A stretch of 64,000 nucleotides of DNA from Stenotrophomonas maltophilia (GCA_002363385.1 DEVL01000003.1:248505-312504); one strand, 5' to 3'. Shown: positions 39,079 to 48,496, counted from the stretch's first letter. The notes: generated by a model not told the origin, from the sequence alone. Made by a program: numbers and translations.

Positions 39079-40791
39079 ATGAATGCATCAGCGGAGGCGA
39101 TCGCGCGGCTGATCCGCGACGGGTTCGAGAAGTACCATGCGCGCTTCGCGGCGATCAGCCAGCGTGCGCGGCAGCGCTTCGAACAGCGCGAGTGGGCAAG
39201 TGCCCGGCAGGATGCGGTGGAGCGCATCGGGCTCTACGACCAGTGCATTGCCGAGACCGTCAATGTGTTGCGCCGTACAGCCGGTGAGCGGATTGGCGAG
39301 CGCGCGCTGTGGCTGCAGGTGCGCACGGCCTATGCGGCGTTGCTGGCGGGGCTGATCGACGCCGAGCTCTACAAGACGTTCTACAACACGCTGGCGCGCC
39401 GGTTGTTCGCTACCCGCGGTGTGGACGGCGCGATCGAGTTCATGGCAATGGATGTGGAACCGTCAGACGCCATCACCCATCCCGTCGCGCGACACAGCTA
39501 TACCCTCTCGCCCACGCGCCCTGCGGACGCATTCATGCGGGTGCTCGGTGACTACCGATTCGACGTGCCGTATGCGCACCAGCTGCGCTGTGCCGCCGCG
39601 ATCGCAGTGCGCCTGCAGGACGATCTGGCGCACTGGGGCGACGACCCGGTGCGCAGCATCGAACTGCTCGACACCGTGTTCTACCGCGAGCGTCGCGCCT
39701 ATCTGGTGGGGCGCGTATTCGGCGAGCATCGCTTCTCGCCCTGCGTGATCGCGCTGGTGCATGACGAGCGCGGTCTGCGCGTGGACGCGGTGCTGACCCG
39801 GCGGCGCGATGTAGCGCATCTGTTCGGCGTCTCGCGCAGCTACTTCCAGGCTGATCTGACCACCGTCGGTGATGCCGTGGTGTTCCTGCGCAGCCTGCTG
39901 CCGGGCAAGCCGGTGGATGAGATCTACACCGTGCTCGGGCGTGCCAAGCAGGGCAAGACAGAGCGCTATCGCACCTTCTTCCGTCACTTCCAGGAACAGC
40001 CGGGGGAGCAACTGGTGCATGCCGACGGCACGCCCGGCATGGTCATGGCGGTGTTCACCCTGCCCAGCTATCCGCTGGTGTTCAAGCTGATCCGGGACCG
40101 TTTCGCCTGGCCCAAGACCATGACCCGACACCAGGTTGAAGAGAAGTATGCGTTGGTGTTCAACCTGGACCGTGTCGGCCGGCTGCTCGACGCGCAGCCC
40201 TATCGGCACCTGCGCTTTCCGCGCGCGCGCTTCTCCCCAGCGCTGCGCGAGGAACTGTTGACCCAGTGCGCCAGCAGCGTGCATGAAGAAGGCGAGGACC
40301 TGGTGATTGCGCTGTGCTACGTGCAACGGCGTTTCCGCCCGCTCAACCTGTACCTGCGCGAGCAGACGGCCGAGGCGCGACGTGTGGCCGCGCTCGACTA
40401 TGCGCAGGCGATCACCGACATGGCGCGCAACAACATCTTTCCTGGCGACATGCTGCCGAAGAACTTCGGTGTCTCACGCCACGGGCGTGCGGTGTTCTAT
40501 GACTACGATGAACTCTGCCTCGTCACCGAGTGCACCTTCCGCGCCTGGCCAACACCGCGCAACGAGGAAGAGGCGCTGGCCGACGAACCCTGGTTCCAGA
40601 TCGGGCCGCGGGATGTGTTTCCGGAACGGTTCTGGATGTTCATGGGGCTGCCGGCGCTCGAGCTGGCGGCGGTGCGCGAGCATTTCGCGCCTCTTTTCGA
40701 TCCGGTGTGGTGGCAGCGCCTGCAGGCCGGCTTCGCCGCGGGTGAGTTCCCGGATACGCCTCCCTATTCAGCCAGTAACAGACTTGCCTGA
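39079..40791 (+). CDS. aceK: Isocitrate dehydrogenase kinase/phosphatase
   Basis: About 570 aa bifunctional enzyme that phosphorylates/dephosphorylates IDH to steer carbon into the glyoxylate shunt. Recognisable: ARRLFATRGVDGAIEFMAMD, DRFAWPKTMTRHQVEEKYALVF, and the C-terminal catalytic core GMVMAVFTLPSYPLVFKLIRDRF, NNIFPGDMLPKNFGVSRHGRAVFYDYDEL, which carries the kinase catalytic Asn/Asp residues. Two starts are possible in frame, ATG 39058 and ATG 39079; 39079 is preferred because GGCGG lies a short distance upstream. The enzyme's usual partner is the dimeric IDH, whereas here the neighbouring icd is monomeric. Confidence 0.93.
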   Translation: MNASAEAIARLIRDGFEKYHARFAAISQRARQRFEQREWASARQDAVERIGLYDQCIAETVNVLRRTAGERIGERALWLQVRTAYAALLAGLIDAELYKTFYNTLARRLFATRGVDGAIEFMAMDVEPSDAITHPVARHSYTLSPTRPADAFMRVLGDYRFDVPYAHQLRCAAAIAVRLQDDLAHWGDDPVRSIELLDTVFYRERRAYLVGRVFGEHRFSPCVIALVHDERGLRVDAVLTRRRDVAHLFGVSRSYFQADLTTVGDAVVFLRSLLPGKPVDEIYTVLGRAKQGKTERYRTFFRHFQEQPGEQLVHADGTPGMVMAVFTLPSYPLVFKLIRDRFAWPKTMTRHQVEEKYALVFNLDRVGRLLDAQPYRHLRFPRARFSPALREELLTQCASSVHEEGEDLVIALCYVQRRFRPLNLYLREQTAEARRVAALDYAQAITDMARNNIFPGDMLPKNFGVSRHGRAVFYDYDELCLVTECTFRAWPTPRNEEEALADEPWFQIGPRDVFPERFWMFMGLPALELAAVREHFAPLFDPVWWQRLQAGFAAGEFPDTPPYSASNRLA

Positions 40792-40848
40792 TAGGCCTCG
40801 GCCGGAACCTGGGCTAGGCTTGTATGCCTTCACAAGGAGAAGGTGGAA

Positions 40849-41724
40849 ATGCGTTCATTACGAGGGATTGCGTTGGTGCTTGTACTGGGGGGTGTGGGCG
40901 CGTCGACCGTGTTCGATGTGGCCGCGCAGACCAGGCGCGAAGTGCGCGAGCAGGCTGAAGCAAGCATGGTGCTGACCGGTGAGATCGATATCGGTACCGA
41001 AGGCCAGGTCGAGGCGTTCCGTCTGGACAAACGCGCGCAGGTCGATGAGACCATCGTCACGTTCGTCGAAGGTGCAGTGAAGACCTGGCGTTTCGCCCCG
41101 ATGCTTGTGAATGGCCAGGCCGCCAAGGCGCGCACGCCGGCCACCATCCGCCTGGGCGCAAAGAACAATCCCGATGGCACTGGCCTGATCACGCTGCTGG
41201 CGGCGAACTTCGAGACATATGACGAAACCTCGACCGACAACGTCACCAAGGTGAAGATGTCGCCGCCGATGTATCCGGAGGATGTCCTCAATGCACGCGG
41301 GCGGGGCGACGTGCTGCTCTTGGTGCAGGTCGGGCGCGATGGAAAGGTGCTGGACGTGGCCACCGAGCAGGTCAATCTGCGGGTGATCGCCAACGAGGCG
41401 ATCATGCGGAAGATGCGCGACAAGCTGGCCCGCGTGTCGATGGGCGCCGCACGTAAGTGGACCTTCAAGGCGCCCTCTACGGGCAATGAGAAGGATGAGG
41501 CCAGCTGGACCGTCCGGGTTCCTGTGCGTTTCTCGTTCGGCGACGAGGTTGAGCGCTACGGCCGCTGGGACGCCTATATTCCTGGCCCGCGCCAGCAGGC
41601 ACCGTGGCGCAGGGACATGGCCTTGAGCGCCGATGCCAATGCCGACCTGCTACCCGCCGGCGGCGTGTTCATGGCCGACGCCACGAGCAAGGGACCGAAA
41701 CTGCTAACCCCGTTGGGCGGTTGA
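40849..41724 (+). CDS. Exported protein with TonB-C-like modules, paralogue 1 of 3
   Basis: 291 aa. Signal peptide at 1-27 (IALVLVLGGVGASTVFDVAAQ). Two related modules follow: about 38-105 (ASMVLTGEIDIGTEGQVEAF ... VKTWRFAPMLVNGQ) and about 145-235 (PPMYPEDVLNARGRGDVLLL ... AARKWTFKAP). Both show the TonB C-terminal pattern of G-x-V/I-x-x-x-D-G-x-V and W-x-F-x-P, and the first line of the second module carries a P-P-x-Y-P. No transmembrane anchor or proline spacer as in TonB, so it is a soluble periplasmic TonB-like protein of unknown partner. AAGGAG at 40834 fixes the ATG at 40849. Confidence 0.7.
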   Translation: MRSLRGIALVLVLGGVGASTVFDVAAQTRREVREQAEASMVLTGEIDIGTEGQVEAFRLDKRAQVDETIVTFVEGAVKTWRFAPMLVNGQAAKARTPATIRLGAKNNPDGTGLITLLAANFETYDETSTDNVTKVKMSPPMYPEDVLNARGRGDVLLLVQVGRDGKVLDVATEQVNLRVIANEAIMRKMRDKLARVSMGAARKWTFKAPSTGNEKDEASWTVRVPVRFSFGDEVERYGRWDAYIPGPRQQAPWRRDMALSADANADLLPAGGVFMADATSKGPKLLTPLGG

Positions 41725-41844
41725 TCATGCAGGCCGTGATGCATCACCCGAGCCCCTCAACGGGCAGGAGGGTGCGCGTAGGTCTCCAAACCAACCTGCA
41801 GAGTTTGCTAGGCTGACAGACCATCAGGACAGGGAGTCGAATGG

Positions 41845-42714
41845 ATGAAAGTGGCATGGCAGTGGGTACTGGCGCTTGGCGTGGCAACAGTCGGCGTAGG
41901 CCTGGCAGCACAGGACGTTCATGCGGTACCGAGCATGCGCGCGCTCCAGAGCCAGGTGGAGTCGAGCATGCGGATCAAGGGCAGCCTTGATATCGGTGCG
42001 GACGGCCGCGTCGCTGCGGTGCGCCTGGATCGGGAAAGCGCGATTCCGGCAGGCGTCGTCACCTTTGTGAAAGATTCGGTCAAGCAATGGGAGTTCGAGC
42101 CCACCGTACGCGACGGCCAGTCCGTCGCCATCACCACGCCGATGACCCTGCGCCTGATCGGCAAGACGCTCGACGATGGCAGTGCGCGTGTGGAGATTCG
42201 CCATGCCAGCTTTGTCGAGTACGACGCGAACGATCCGACCATCGTGGCCCGTGAACGGGGATCGGTTCCGACCTTCCCCACGCGCAGGGTCGGGCGTGAT
42301 GCAGCGGCAGATGTGTTTCTGTTGATCCAGGTTGGCCGGGACGGCAAGGTCCGCAACGTGCTGGCAGAGCAGGTCAATCTGCGCGTGCTGGTATCGCCGC
42401 GTGAGATCGCTTCAACCCGGGCAGCATTCGCCGACAGTGCCACGCAGGCGGCGCGCGATTGGCACTTCCGGGTGCCGACGCAGGGTCCACGGGCCGCTCG
42501 CGACACGTGGGTGGTGCGTTTGCCGGTGCGCTTCTCACCGCCGGCCGATCGCAATGCGCCGCGGTGGGAGCCGTATCTGCCGGGCCCGCGGAGCACCGCA
42601 CCCTGGCTGTCGCCCGAGCCGCAGTTGGTCGCGCCGGATGCCCTCGATGATGGCGTCTACCTTGCGGGTGAAGACACCGGTCCGCGGTTGAAGACTGCGC
42701 TGGATCAGGGCTGA
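41845..42714 (+). CDS. Exported protein with TonB-C-like modules, paralogue 2 of 3
   Basis: 289 aa, same architecture as its neighbours: signal peptide (VLALGVATVGVGLAAQDVHA), first module (SSMRIKGSLDIGADGRVAAV ... VKQWEFEPTVRDGQ), second module (FPTRRVGRDAAADVFLLIQV ... AARDWHFRVPT), and a C-terminal RWEPYLPGPRSTAPW that also appears, degenerate, in copies 1 and 3 (WDAYIPGPRQQAPW; WRAYIPGPRSRIPW). It has GGGAG 8-12 bases before ATG 41845. An extended -10-like TGCTAGGCT (41806-41814) upstream resembles GGCTAGGCT at 40812-40820 before copy 1, so each copy may have its own promoter. Confidence 0.7.
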   Translation: MKVAWQWVLALGVATVGVGLAAQDVHAVPSMRALQSQVESSMRIKGSLDIGADGRVAAVRLDRESAIPAGVVTFVKDSVKQWEFEPTVRDGQSVAITTPMTLRLIGKTLDDGSARVEIRHASFVEYDANDPTIVARERGSVPTFPTRRVGRDAAADVFLLIQVGRDGKVRNVLAEQVNLRVLVSPREIASTRAAFADSATQAARDWHFRVPTQGPRAARDTWVVRLPVRFSPPADRNAPRWEPYLPGPRSTAPWLSPEPQLVAPDALDDGVYLAGEDTGPRLKTALDQG

Positions 42715-42840
42715 CGATCAAAAATAGAAGGCGCCTTTGGTGAGGCTGCCAACCCTGTGTCGACTAAGTAGGGCGCGTCTTCATTGCGCACTATTCTGTC
42801 GACAACGATGACGATGGATCGCATGAGGAGAAACACCACG

Positions 42841-43695
42841 ATGGATATCATCAAAACAATTGCGGCGGCATTGCTGCTGGCAGCAGTCCCTGCTCATGCC
42901 GCCAAGCTATCGGCGGACGTGCCGGTGGAGATGGGGATGCGCGTGGAGGGTACGCTGGCCATTGGTGGCGACGGCCGCATCACCGCGCTGGAGATCGACA
43001 AGCAGGACGCGCTTCCCGATGCCGTAGCCGCGCTGGTGCGCAACACGGTGCAGCAGTGGCAGTTCGAGCCGAGTGTGCGTGACGGCGTGCCGGTGTCGAT
43101 GGACACGCGGATGACCGTGCGCGTGGTAGCGCGGCCAGGGGCCAACGAGACGTTCAACGTGCGGCTGGTCAGCGCGCACTTCGAGCCCGCCAAGAGTGAT
43201 GCCGAACGTGCAGCAGACATCCGGGGGCGGACGTTGCCGCCACGGTATCCTGCAGAGGTATTCCGCAATGGCGGGCAGGGCACGGTGTATCTGGCGCTGA
43301 AGGTCGACGAAGAGGGCCGGGTGATCGACCGGATCGCCGAGCAGGTCAACCTGCGCAGCGCTGGCACGCCGCGCCAGATGGAGGCGTTCCGCAGTGGCCT
43401 GGCCAAGGCGTCGCTGGAGGCCGCACGCAAGTGGCGCTTCCCGCAGAGCGCGGGCGATGCCGCCCTTGGTCAGCCTTACCGCACGCTGCGTGTGCCGGTG
43501 ACCTTCGCCATCAACCAGACGCCTGCCGATGATCTGGGGCACTGGCGCGCTTACATCCCCGGTCCGCGCAGCCGGATTCCGTGGGTGACCGGCGCCGACA
43601 GCGCCGGGTTCTCGCCGGATCTGCTGACGGATGGCACGGCGACCCTGGCCGACGATCCCAACGCACCGCGCCTGCTCACGCCCCTCAGCGGCTGA
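42841..43695 (+). CDS. Exported protein with TonB-C-like modules, paralogue 3 of 3
   Basis: 284 aa. Signal peptide MDIIKTIAAALLLAAVPAHA, cleaved near residue 20. Modules: VPVEMGMRVEGTLAIGGDGR ... VQQWQFEPSVRDGV and LPPRYPAEVFRNGGQGTVYL ... AARKWRFPQS, the latter with the standard TonB-C opening P-P-x-Y-P. Ends in the shared IPGPRS-x-x-PW block and RLLTPLSG (copies 1 and 2 end KLLTPLGG and RLKTALDQG). The open frame begins at 42784, but ATG 42841 follows AGGAG and gives a clean signal peptide. Confidence 0.72.
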   Translation: MDIIKTIAAALLLAAVPAHAAKLSADVPVEMGMRVEGTLAIGGDGRITALEIDKQDALPDAVAALVRNTVQQWQFEPSVRDGVPVSMDTRMTVRVVARPGANETFNVRLVSAHFEPAKSDAERAADIRGRTLPPRYPAEVFRNGGQGTVYLALKVDEEGRVIDRIAEQVNLRSAGTPRQMEAFRSGLAKASLEAARKWRFPQSAGDAALGQPYRTLRVPVTFAINQTPADDLGHWRAYIPGPRSRIPWVTGADSAGFSPDLLTDGTATLADDPNAPRLLTPLSG

Positions 43696-43741
43696 ACGCG
43701 CCGCCGGACATCGCGGGCGTGCTGCGCCCGCGATGCGCTGC

Positions 43742-45328
43742 TTACCCGATGCCGGCACTGTCCGGTTGCGGGTAGACCACCGTGCGGTTGCGGCCCTGTT
43801 CCTTGGCCATGTACAGCGCCTTGTCGGCAAGCCGCAGCGCCTGCTGCGGATCGTCGTGGTAGGTCGGGTAGTGCGCCACACCCAGCGAAACAGTGACGGT
43901 GCCGACCTGCTCGAACACTTCGGCAGCCACCTGCACCCGCAGGCGCTCGGCCACCTGGGCCGCATTGGCGACATCGACGCCCGGCAGCAGCATCAGGAAC
44001 TCCTCGCCGCCATTGCGGCAGAGCAGATCGGTATCGCGCGAGCCACTGCGCATCAACTGCGCGATGCGCAGGATCACGGCATCGCCAACGGCGTGACCGA
44101 AGCGGTCGTTGATGGTCTTGAAGCGGTCGATATCCAGCGCGATGATCCCGAACGGCTGGCCACGGGCCTGCCAGTCTTCCAGCCCTTGCTGCAGGCCCCG
44201 CCGGTTCTGCAGGCCGGTGAGCGGGTCGGTCATGCTGGCCCGGTTGAGCTTGCCGATGCGGTCCTGCAGCAGATTGAAGCTGTAGAGCAGGGCGGTCTTG
44301 AGCTGGGCGACTTCGTAGTACCACGCGCGGATGCCGGTGACGTGGCGGATCGCGATGCCGGTGTCGCGGTTCTGCACGTTGCGGGCAAGTTGCCATAGCG
44401 GCAGCGAGATGCGTCGCGCGAACCACCAGGTGATCAGCAGTGAAAGGATGCCCAATGGAATGGCATTCCAGATCACCGAGGACATCAGCGTGGACAGCGG
44501 AGCCAGGGTGGCCGTCGTCGGGCGCTGGGCCACCACGCCCCAGCCCACACTTGGCACCGGCGCGTAGCCGGCCAGCATGCGCACGCCGTGGCTGTTGAGC
44601 ACCTGTTGCGCGCCCGAATGCCCTTGAGTGACCGCCTGCACGGCCGGGTTCTCCAGGGCGAACTGACCGACCCGGTCCTGTTCGATGTGGTACAGGATGC
44701 GGCCATGGCGGTCGACCACGTACAGGTACGAACCATCCCGGTAGTAATGCTTGCCCAGCAGCGACTGCAGGATGCTGCGCTGGCGCAGGTAGATGGTCCC
44801 GCTGACGTAGCCTTGATACTCGCCCTGCGGGTTGAAGATCGGATGCGAGATCGCGATCAGCAGTCGGCCGGTCGCCGATTGGTAGGGATCGCTGATGAAC
44901 GGCACGCGGCGCGCCAGGGCATCGCGGTTGCCGGCACTCTTGAGCAGCACGCCCTGCAGCGCCAGGCTCTGCGGTGAGGTGGCCAGCACGGTGCCGCCGG
45001 CATCGACGATCAGCACGGAATTGAAGCTGTTGGTCTGCAACTGCAGGCGTGCGGCTTCGGCTTCCAATTGCGTGCGGTCATGGCGGCGCTGGCCAAGCAG
45101 GGTGGCGCTGTAGGCCACCTGCTGCTGGGCCGAGAGCACGAAGTTCTGGGTCGATTCGGCGAGCTTGCTGGCGTACACGCGGTTGGCTTCCAGCGTGCTG
45201 CCGATCAACTGTTCGCGCTGCACGCGGTAGCTGGCATGCAGGGTATTGGCCAGCGCGATCAGGGCGCTGAGCAGGGCCAGGGCAAGAATCAGCGTGCCGA
45301 GGTTGAGGCGGGCGGACAACGGGCGCAT
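43742..45328 (-). CDS. Membrane diguanylate cyclase (dCACHE-like sensor plus GGDEF)
   Basis: 528 aa. TM helix at about 10-30, an extracytoplasmic Cache-type sensor (about 45-300; SLLGKHYYRDGSYLYVVDRHG, GYAPVPSVGWGVVAQRPT), a second TM (about 305-325) and a linker leading to a GGDEF domain. The active-site motif is RNGGEEFLML, catalytically competent, and five residues upstream is RDTD, the R-x-x-D inhibitory I-site. It should make c-di-GMP in response to an unknown ligand. The start could be the ATG at 45328 (MRPLSARLNLG) or one further upstream; 45328 is favoured because the upstream 28 residues are low-complexity. Confidence 0.9.
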   Translation of the reverse strand: MRPLSARLNLGTLILALALLSALIALANTLHASYRVQREQLIGSTLEANRVYASKLAESTQNFVLSAQQQVAYSATLLGQRRHDRTQLEAEAARLQLQTNSFNSVLIVDAGGTVLATSPQSLALQGVLLKSAGNRDALARRVPFISDPYQSATGRLLIAISHPIFNPQGEYQGYVSGTIYLRQRSILQSLLGKHYYRDGSYLYVVDRHGRILYHIEQDRVGQFALENPAVQAVTQGHSGAQQVLNSHGVRMLAGYAPVPSVGWGVVAQRPTTATLAPLSTLMSSVIWNAIPLGILSLLITWWFARRISLPLWQLARNVQNRDTGIAIRHVTGIRAWYYEVAQLKTALLYSFNLLQDRIGKLNRASMTDPLTGLQNRRGLQQGLEDWQARGQPFGIIALDIDRFKTINDRFGHAVGDAVILRIAQLMRSGSRDTDLLCRNGGEEFLMLLPGVDVANAAQVAERLRVQVAAEVFEQVGTVTVSLGVAHYPTYHDDPQQALRLADKALYMAKEQGRNRTVVYPQPDSAGIG

Positions 45329-45550
45329 GGGGTTCACGGGCGGGCAGGGCGCAGCGCCAACCGGACATGCGGATGGAACGGCAGCAGCGAAGCGGTCAGG
45401 AGCGCACGACATCGGACTGAACCGCTGCGCGTCCTGCGCAGGTCACCCGTCGACCCCGCCCCCGGGCGGTCTACAAGTCTCTCAGGGGGATTATTGCGGA
45501 TTCTGCCCTGCAAGGGTCAAGCCAGCGACGCCCGACCGGCGCGGCGATAC

Positions 45551-45579
45551 AAAAAAGGCCCCGCAATGCGGGGCCTTTT
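45551..45579 (-). terminator. Terminator of rho
   Basis: On the minus strand: AAAAGGCCCCGC-ATT-GCGGGGCCTTTTTT, 22 bases beyond the rho stop. The 272-base gap 45329-45600 otherwise shows nothing I can name. Confidence 0.88.
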
Positions 45580-45600
45580 CCTGTCCGGAGGACGCGCCGG

Positions 45601-47385
45601 TCAGCGCTTCATCGAACCGAAGAACTCGTCGTTGGACTTGGTGTTCTTCATCTTGTCGAGCAGGAACTCCATCGCAGCCATTTCATCCATCGGATGCAGC
45701 AGCTTGCGCAGGATCCAGATCTTCTGCAGCAGTTCCGGTTCGATCAGCAGATCTTCGCGGCGGGTACCGGAGCGGTTGATGTCGATCGCCGGGAACACGC
45801 GCTTTTCAGAGATGCGACGGCTCAGGTGCACTTCGCTGTTGCCGGTGCCCTTGAACTCTTCGTAGATCACCTCGTCCATCTTGCTGCCGGTATCGACCAG
45901 TGCGGTAGCGATGATGGTCAGGCTGCCGCCTTCCTCCACGTTACGCGCAGCGCCGAAGAAGCGCTTCGGGCGGTGCAGGGCGTTGGCATCCACACCACCG
46001 GTCAGCACCTTGCCGGAGCTCGGCACGACGTTGTTGTAGGCACGTGCCAGGCGGGTGATCGAGTCGAGCAGGATCACCACGTCCTTCTTGTGCTCGACCA
46101 GGCGCTTGGCACGCTCGATCACCATTTCGGCGACCTGCACGTGACGGGCGGCCGGCTCGTCGAAGGTGGAGCTGATGACTTCGCCGCGCACGGTGCGCTG
46201 CATTTCCGTCACTTCTTCCGGGCGCTCATCGATCAGCAGCACGATCAGGTGCACGTCCGGATGATTGGTGGTGATCGCCGTGGCCACCTGCTGCATCATC
46301 ATCGTCTTGCCGGCCTTGGGCTGGGAGACGATCAGCGAACGCTGACCCTTGCCCTGCGGTGCCATCAGATCGAGGATGCGGCCGGTGATGTCTTCGGACG
46401 AACCGTTGCCGCGTTCCAGGGTGAAGCGCTTGCGCGGGAACAGCGGGGTCAGGTTCTCGAACAGCACCTTGTTCTTGGACGCTTCCAGCGGCTCACCATT
46501 GATGGTGTCCACGATCGACAGCGCGAAGTAGCGCTCGCCGTCCTTCGGGAAGCGGATGCGGCCGGACAGGTGATCGCCCGTACGCAGGTTGAAGCGGCGG
46601 ATCTGGCTGGGCGAAATGTAGGTATCGTCCGGGCCGGCCAGGTAGCTGGCTTCGGCCGCGCGCAGGAAGCCAAAGCCGTCCGGCAGGATTTCCAGCACGC
46701 CGTCGGCGGCAACGCCGTCGCCATGACGGGTCAGCACCTTGAGCAGGGCGAAGATCACATCCTGCTTGCGGGCACGGGCCACGCCTTCGGAGATCTGCAG
46801 CTGCTCGGCGATTTCCAGCAGCTTCTGTGCCGGCATGCGCTTGAGGTCACTCAGCGAATAGACCGGGAAGCCTTCGGGCACGTTGGCCTGCTGGCTGCGC
46901 ACGAACGGCTGCTGTTCACCGTTGTCCTGCGGCATGCCGTCATCGTTGTAGCGATCGCCACCGCGGTTGCGGTCACGGCGATTGCGGAAACGGTCGCGGC
47001 GGTTGCCTTGGCCCTGACCCTGGCCTTGGCCTTGGTTCTGACCCTGACCCTGCTGGTACGGGTTCTGCCCGCCCTGCTGGTTCTGGTGACGGCCATTCTG
47101 GTTGCGCTGGCCACCGTCGCCGGTGTCCTGCTGACCACCGCCCTGCGAGGGCGATGCGTCGCCACCGGCAGAGGTTGCCGGTGCCGATGCCTGCGGGGCT
47201 GCCGAAGGAGCAGCAGCCGGCGCCGGCGCGTCAGACGCGGCAGCCAGAGGCAGAGCGGGTTGTGAGGGGGGAGAACCTGCGTCGGCAGCGGTGTTGGCGG
47301 CGGCCTTGGCGACGCGCGGCTTGCGCACGCGCTTCTCGGCGGGCGCGTCGGCGCTCCCGGGTTCGGAAGTAGTGATATCGGACAA
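45601..47385 (-). CDS. rho: Transcription termination factor Rho with long N-terminal disordered extension
   Basis: 594 aa against 419 for E. coli Rho. Residues about 168-594 are the conserved hexameric RNA helicase: N-terminal helix bundle (LSDLKRMPAQKLLEIAEQLQ), RNA-binding cold-shock-like domain (LPDGFGFLRAAEASYLAGPDDTY), Walker A QPKAGKTMMMQQ, Walker B VVILLDSITRLAR, and the Q/R-loop HRPKRFFGAARN. The first about 165 residues are low-complexity: Ala/Pro-rich, then Gln/Gly/Asn-rich (QGQGQNQGQGQGQGQGN), then Arg/Asp-rich (RRDRFRNRRDRNRGGDR). Extra N-terminal segments exist in some bacterial Rho proteins and can alter RNA binding or promote phase separation. trxA lies upstream in the same direction. 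Confidence 0.96.
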   Translation of the reverse strand: MSDITTSEPGSADAPAEKRVRKPRVAKAAANTAADAGSPPSQPALPLAAASDAPAPAAAPSAAPQASAPATSAGGDASPSQGGGQQDTGDGGQRNQNGRHQNQQGGQNPYQQGQGQNQGQGQGQGQGNRRDRFRNRRDRNRGGDRYNDDGMPQDNGEQQPFVRSQQANVPEGFPVYSLSDLKRMPAQKLLEIAEQLQISEGVARARKQDVIFALLKVLTRHGDGVAADGVLEILPDGFGFLRAAEASYLAGPDDTYISPSQIRRFNLRTGDHLSGRIRFPKDGERYFALSIVDTINGEPLEASKNKVLFENLTPLFPRKRFTLERGNGSSEDITGRILDLMAPQGKGQRSLIVSQPKAGKTMMMQQVATAITTNHPDVHLIVLLIDERPEEVTEMQRTVRGEVISSTFDEPAARHVQVAEMVIERAKRLVEHKKDVVILLDSITRLARAYNNVVPSSGKVLTGGVDANALHRPKRFFGAARNVEEGGSLTIIATALVDTGSKMDEVIYEEFKGTGNSEVHLSRRISEKRVFPAIDINRSGTRREDLLIEPELLQKIWILRKLLHPMDEMAAMEFLLDKMKNTKSNDEFFGSMKR

Positions 47386-47607
47386 GTGCTGGATTCCTCG
47401 CTAGAAGGTGCGAGCGCCCGGCAGGGCGGCGAACGTTGGGAAAGGATCTGGAAGGAAACGACGTCCAGAAGATGCGGCGCGCGAATGCGGCCGGATATGC
47501 CGACACTAACACCGGCTCGCGGCGGCGCGCAAGCCGGGTGGGGCAGGGTCATTCATGCGGGCGACGGGCCCGCGTGGCAGCCGGACGCGGCCGGCTGCCT
47601 GCTGCGA

Positions 47608-47937
47608 TCAGGCCAGGGCCTTGTCGAGCATGCCGGCCAGCTGGGCCTTGCCGACGGCACCGATCTGCTGCGCCTGGACTTCGCCGTCCTTGAACACCAG
47701 CAGCATCGGGATCGAACGCACGTGGTACTTGGCGGCCAGGGCGCGGTTCTGGTCCACGTTGACCTTGGCGATCTTGGCGCGGCCGTTGTAGGCGTCGGCC
47801 AGCTCGTCCAGTGCCGGGGCGATCATCTTGCAGGGACCACACCATTCGGCCCAGAAATCGACCAGCACCGGTTCCTTGGAATTCAGCACTGCGCTATCAA
47901 AGTCGGCGTCGCCGACATGTACAACCTTGTCGCTCAT
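47608..47937 (-). CDS. trxA: Thioredoxin
   Basis: 109 aa, standard size. The active site is FWAEWCGPCKMIAP, and cis-Pro appears in VRSIPMLLVFKDGE. It reduces protein disulfides in the cytoplasm. ATG 47937 matches the family start (MSDKVVHVGDADFDSAV); 25 upstream in-frame codons are ignored. It is followed by rho in the same direction (222-base gap), the trxA-rho order common in Proteobacteria. Confidence 0.97.
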   Translation of the reverse strand: MSDKVVHVGDADFDSAVLNSKEPVLVDFWAEWCGPCKMIAPALDELADAYNGRAKIAKVNVDQNRALAAKYHVRSIPMLLVFKDGEVQAQQIGAVGKAQLAGMLDKALA

Positions 47938-48496
47938 CTTGGTTTCTCGTCTGGTAATGCACCCGGCAAGGCCGGAGGAAGTTGAACCTGGGCAACGCCA
48001 ACCGGGCGTCACCCTCGTCTGGTGCCTCGTGGCCGCGAACGGCCAGCGGTGCGTTCGGCGGATGCCTGGACGCTCACGGGGCGAAGTGTACCGCTATCGC
48101 CGTGACCGGACAGACGCTGGTTGGAAAGAAGCATCCCGTGATCGTCCCCCTGTCCAAGCGGGGCGGTCACGTCAGATATGTGGCACCACCGACTTGGGTT
48201 CCAGTCCAACGGACGCGGCTGTTCAACCGGCGGCAGGGCCGGTGAACGCGGGGTCCAGGGGCCAAGCCGACGCCGGCAGGGCCACCCAGAGGCCCTGATG
48301 CCGGGAATTCTCAGAGGGTGGTGCGACCACCGGTCCCGGTTTGGGGCCGACATTGCGCTAAACTGGGGCATTGCGCGGCGCCCTGGACCCGAGTCCGGCC
48401 CCGCCAATCCCGGCGCAGGGGCCGTTTGCGACGGTGCCCCCCAAGATGATGCAAGCCACCCGCACCTCTGCCGGCTGGCCTTACCAAGACGGACTC
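47938..48496. other. Intergenic region between divergent trxA and rhlB
   Basis: 559 bases with no convincing gene. A 5' hairpin CGTGATCGTCCCC (48137-48149) with GGGGCGGTCACG (48160-48171), one wobble and one bulge, is the only strong structure. It would hold the promoters of trxA (leftward) and rhlB (rightward). TAAACT at 48359-48364 is a candidate -10 for rhlB, but I see no matching -35. Confidence 0.4.
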
